NCBI RefSeq assembly: GCF_027913215.1
Contig: NZ_CP115784.1
Location: 1,922,001-1,986,000, forward strand
Reading direction: 5' to 3'
Origin: Paracoccus aerodenitrificans
GTDB lineage: Bacteria; Pseudomonadota; Alphaproteobacteria; Rhodobacterales; Rhodobacteraceae
Length of the DNA stretch: 64,000 nucleotides
Part shown: piece by piece, positions 63,710-64,000 of the stretch
Layout of the letters: each line of letters begins with the position of its first letter
Position numbering within the stretch: position 1 is the stretch's first letter
Position numbers and translations under genes: made by a program
The notes under the pieces: generated by a model
The model's input: only the letters and a program-made list of their open reading frames with translations
What the model was told of the DNA's origin: nothing
Databases searched by the model: none

Positions 63710-64000
63710 ATGAAAATCGTCCTGCCGCTGATCGTCGCCGCCTCTGTAGCTACGCCGACACTGGCGCAGAGCTTCGACGATGCGACCGTTGTCAATCGTC
63801 GGCAGTCGGTTTCGCTGGATGTAGGCCTCGGGGCGGCCGTCAAGCCGACCTATCCGGGTTCCGACGAAACGGATGTCGTTCCGTGGTTCATCCTGCGCAA
63901 TCTGGAAATCAACGATTCGACCGGCAGAGAGCAGCAGGGTTTTTCCTTCGCGCCGAATCTCGGCTATATCGGCGAGCGTGACGAAGACGACGACGACCGC
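63710..64000 (+). CDS. MipA/OmpV family outer-membrane protein, 3'-truncated
   Basis: The first 97 residues are in the window and the frame is open at its end. A signal peptide (MKIVLPLIVAASVATPTLAQ, cut near residue 20) is followed by VSLDVGLGAAVKPTYPGSDETDVVPWF, the MipA/OmpV pattern in which GxxPxYxGs begins a beta barrel. Such proteins are outer-membrane barrels linked to murein synthesis scaffolds or uptake. The acidic ERDEDDDDR at the window end belongs to an extracellular loop or turn. Full length is probably about 250 residues. Confidence 0.82.
   Translation, partial: MKIVLPLIVAASVATPTLAQSFDDATVVNRRQSVSLDVGLGAAVKPTYPGSDETDVVPWFILRNLEINDSTGREQQGFSFAPNLGYIGERDEDDDDR

Noticed and set aside
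1..64000. tRNA, rRNA, insertion sequences, prophage, CRISPR-Cas or defence islands
   Set aside because: None seen. The intergenic gaps are short and carry no tRNA-like cloverleaf by eye, and no transposase, integrase or nuclease-defence genes are encoded.

Overview
The window reads as a stretch of core chromosome from a high-GC alphaproteobacterium of the Rhodobacter/Paracoccus group (Rhodobacterales). The evidence is an FnrL-type regulator divergent from hemN, 5-aminolevulinate synthase (HemA) instead of the C5 pathway, TrmFO, glutamyl-Q-tRNA synthetase, the GatCAB amidotransferase, a Hint-domain protein with CtrA-type sites, and frequent ATGA/TGATG gene overlaps. Naming Paracoccus itself would be inference. 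I see no rRNA or tRNA gene, insertion sequence, prophage or CRISPR array. Coding density is high on both strands.

Layout. 1-2.7 kb: the tail of a MORN-repeat protein, a tiny membrane protein and a CoxE-like VWA protein, translationally coupled, then an M48 peptidase. 2.7-7.6 kb: fnrL, hemN, a RodZ-like HTH membrane protein and hemA, with two FNR-type operators. 7.7-9.1 kb: a cytosolic M20 peptidase. 9.2-14.9 kb: a three-gene catechol-siderophore assembly line (aryl-AMP ligase, free aryl carrier protein, EntF-like C-A-T-TE NRPS). 15-26 kb: lytic transglycosylase, gatB, DUF4177, SMR transporter, miaB, an alpha/beta hydrolase, a periplasmic M20 peptidase, an IscU-like protein, hisI, gluQ, trmFO. 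26.4-31 kb: hsp20 with a predicted sigma-32 promoter and a ROSE-like leader, then glycolate oxidase glcDEF. 31-34.4 kb: a DUF599 / alpha-beta hydrolase / P450 cassette. 34.4-48 kb: pyrH, miaA, rlmE, ppx, ycjF-ycjX, hrpB, an AlkB-type hydroxylase coupled to ftsY, an AsnC-ligand-domain protein, MATE transporter and amidase. 48-58 kb: lipoprotein, gatA-gatC, UPF0173 hydrolase, Hint protein, 5'-nucleotidase, DUF952, pyrD, ygiC-ygiB. 58-61.5 kb: acpP, fabG, a racemase-like gene and fabD, then ndk. 61.7-64 kb: a YheS-like ABC-F ATPase and the start of a MipA/OmpV outer-membrane protein.

How parts fit. FnrL probably adjusts oxygen-responsive tetrapyrrole synthesis at both ends: hemA (first step) and hemN (anaerobic coproporphyrinogen oxidation) carry the same operator form. 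MiaA and MiaB act in sequence on A37 of tRNA, and TrmFO, GluQ, RlmE and GatABC add further RNA modification and tRNA charging. fabD, fabG and acpP are the fatty-acid core, with an unusual racemase-family gene coupled between fabD and fabG. The siderophore genes predict a dihydroxybenzoyl-serine product of enterobactin type, but genes to make dihydroxybenzoate, export it or take it up are not in the window.

The most notable regulatory structures are: tandem CtrA boxes before the Hint gene; a ROSE-like RNA thermometer plus sigma-32 promoter before hsp20; an FNR box overlying the fnrL start codon with geometry suggesting a leaderless hemN mRNA; and two intergenic arrays of an 11-bp GTACAC iteron.
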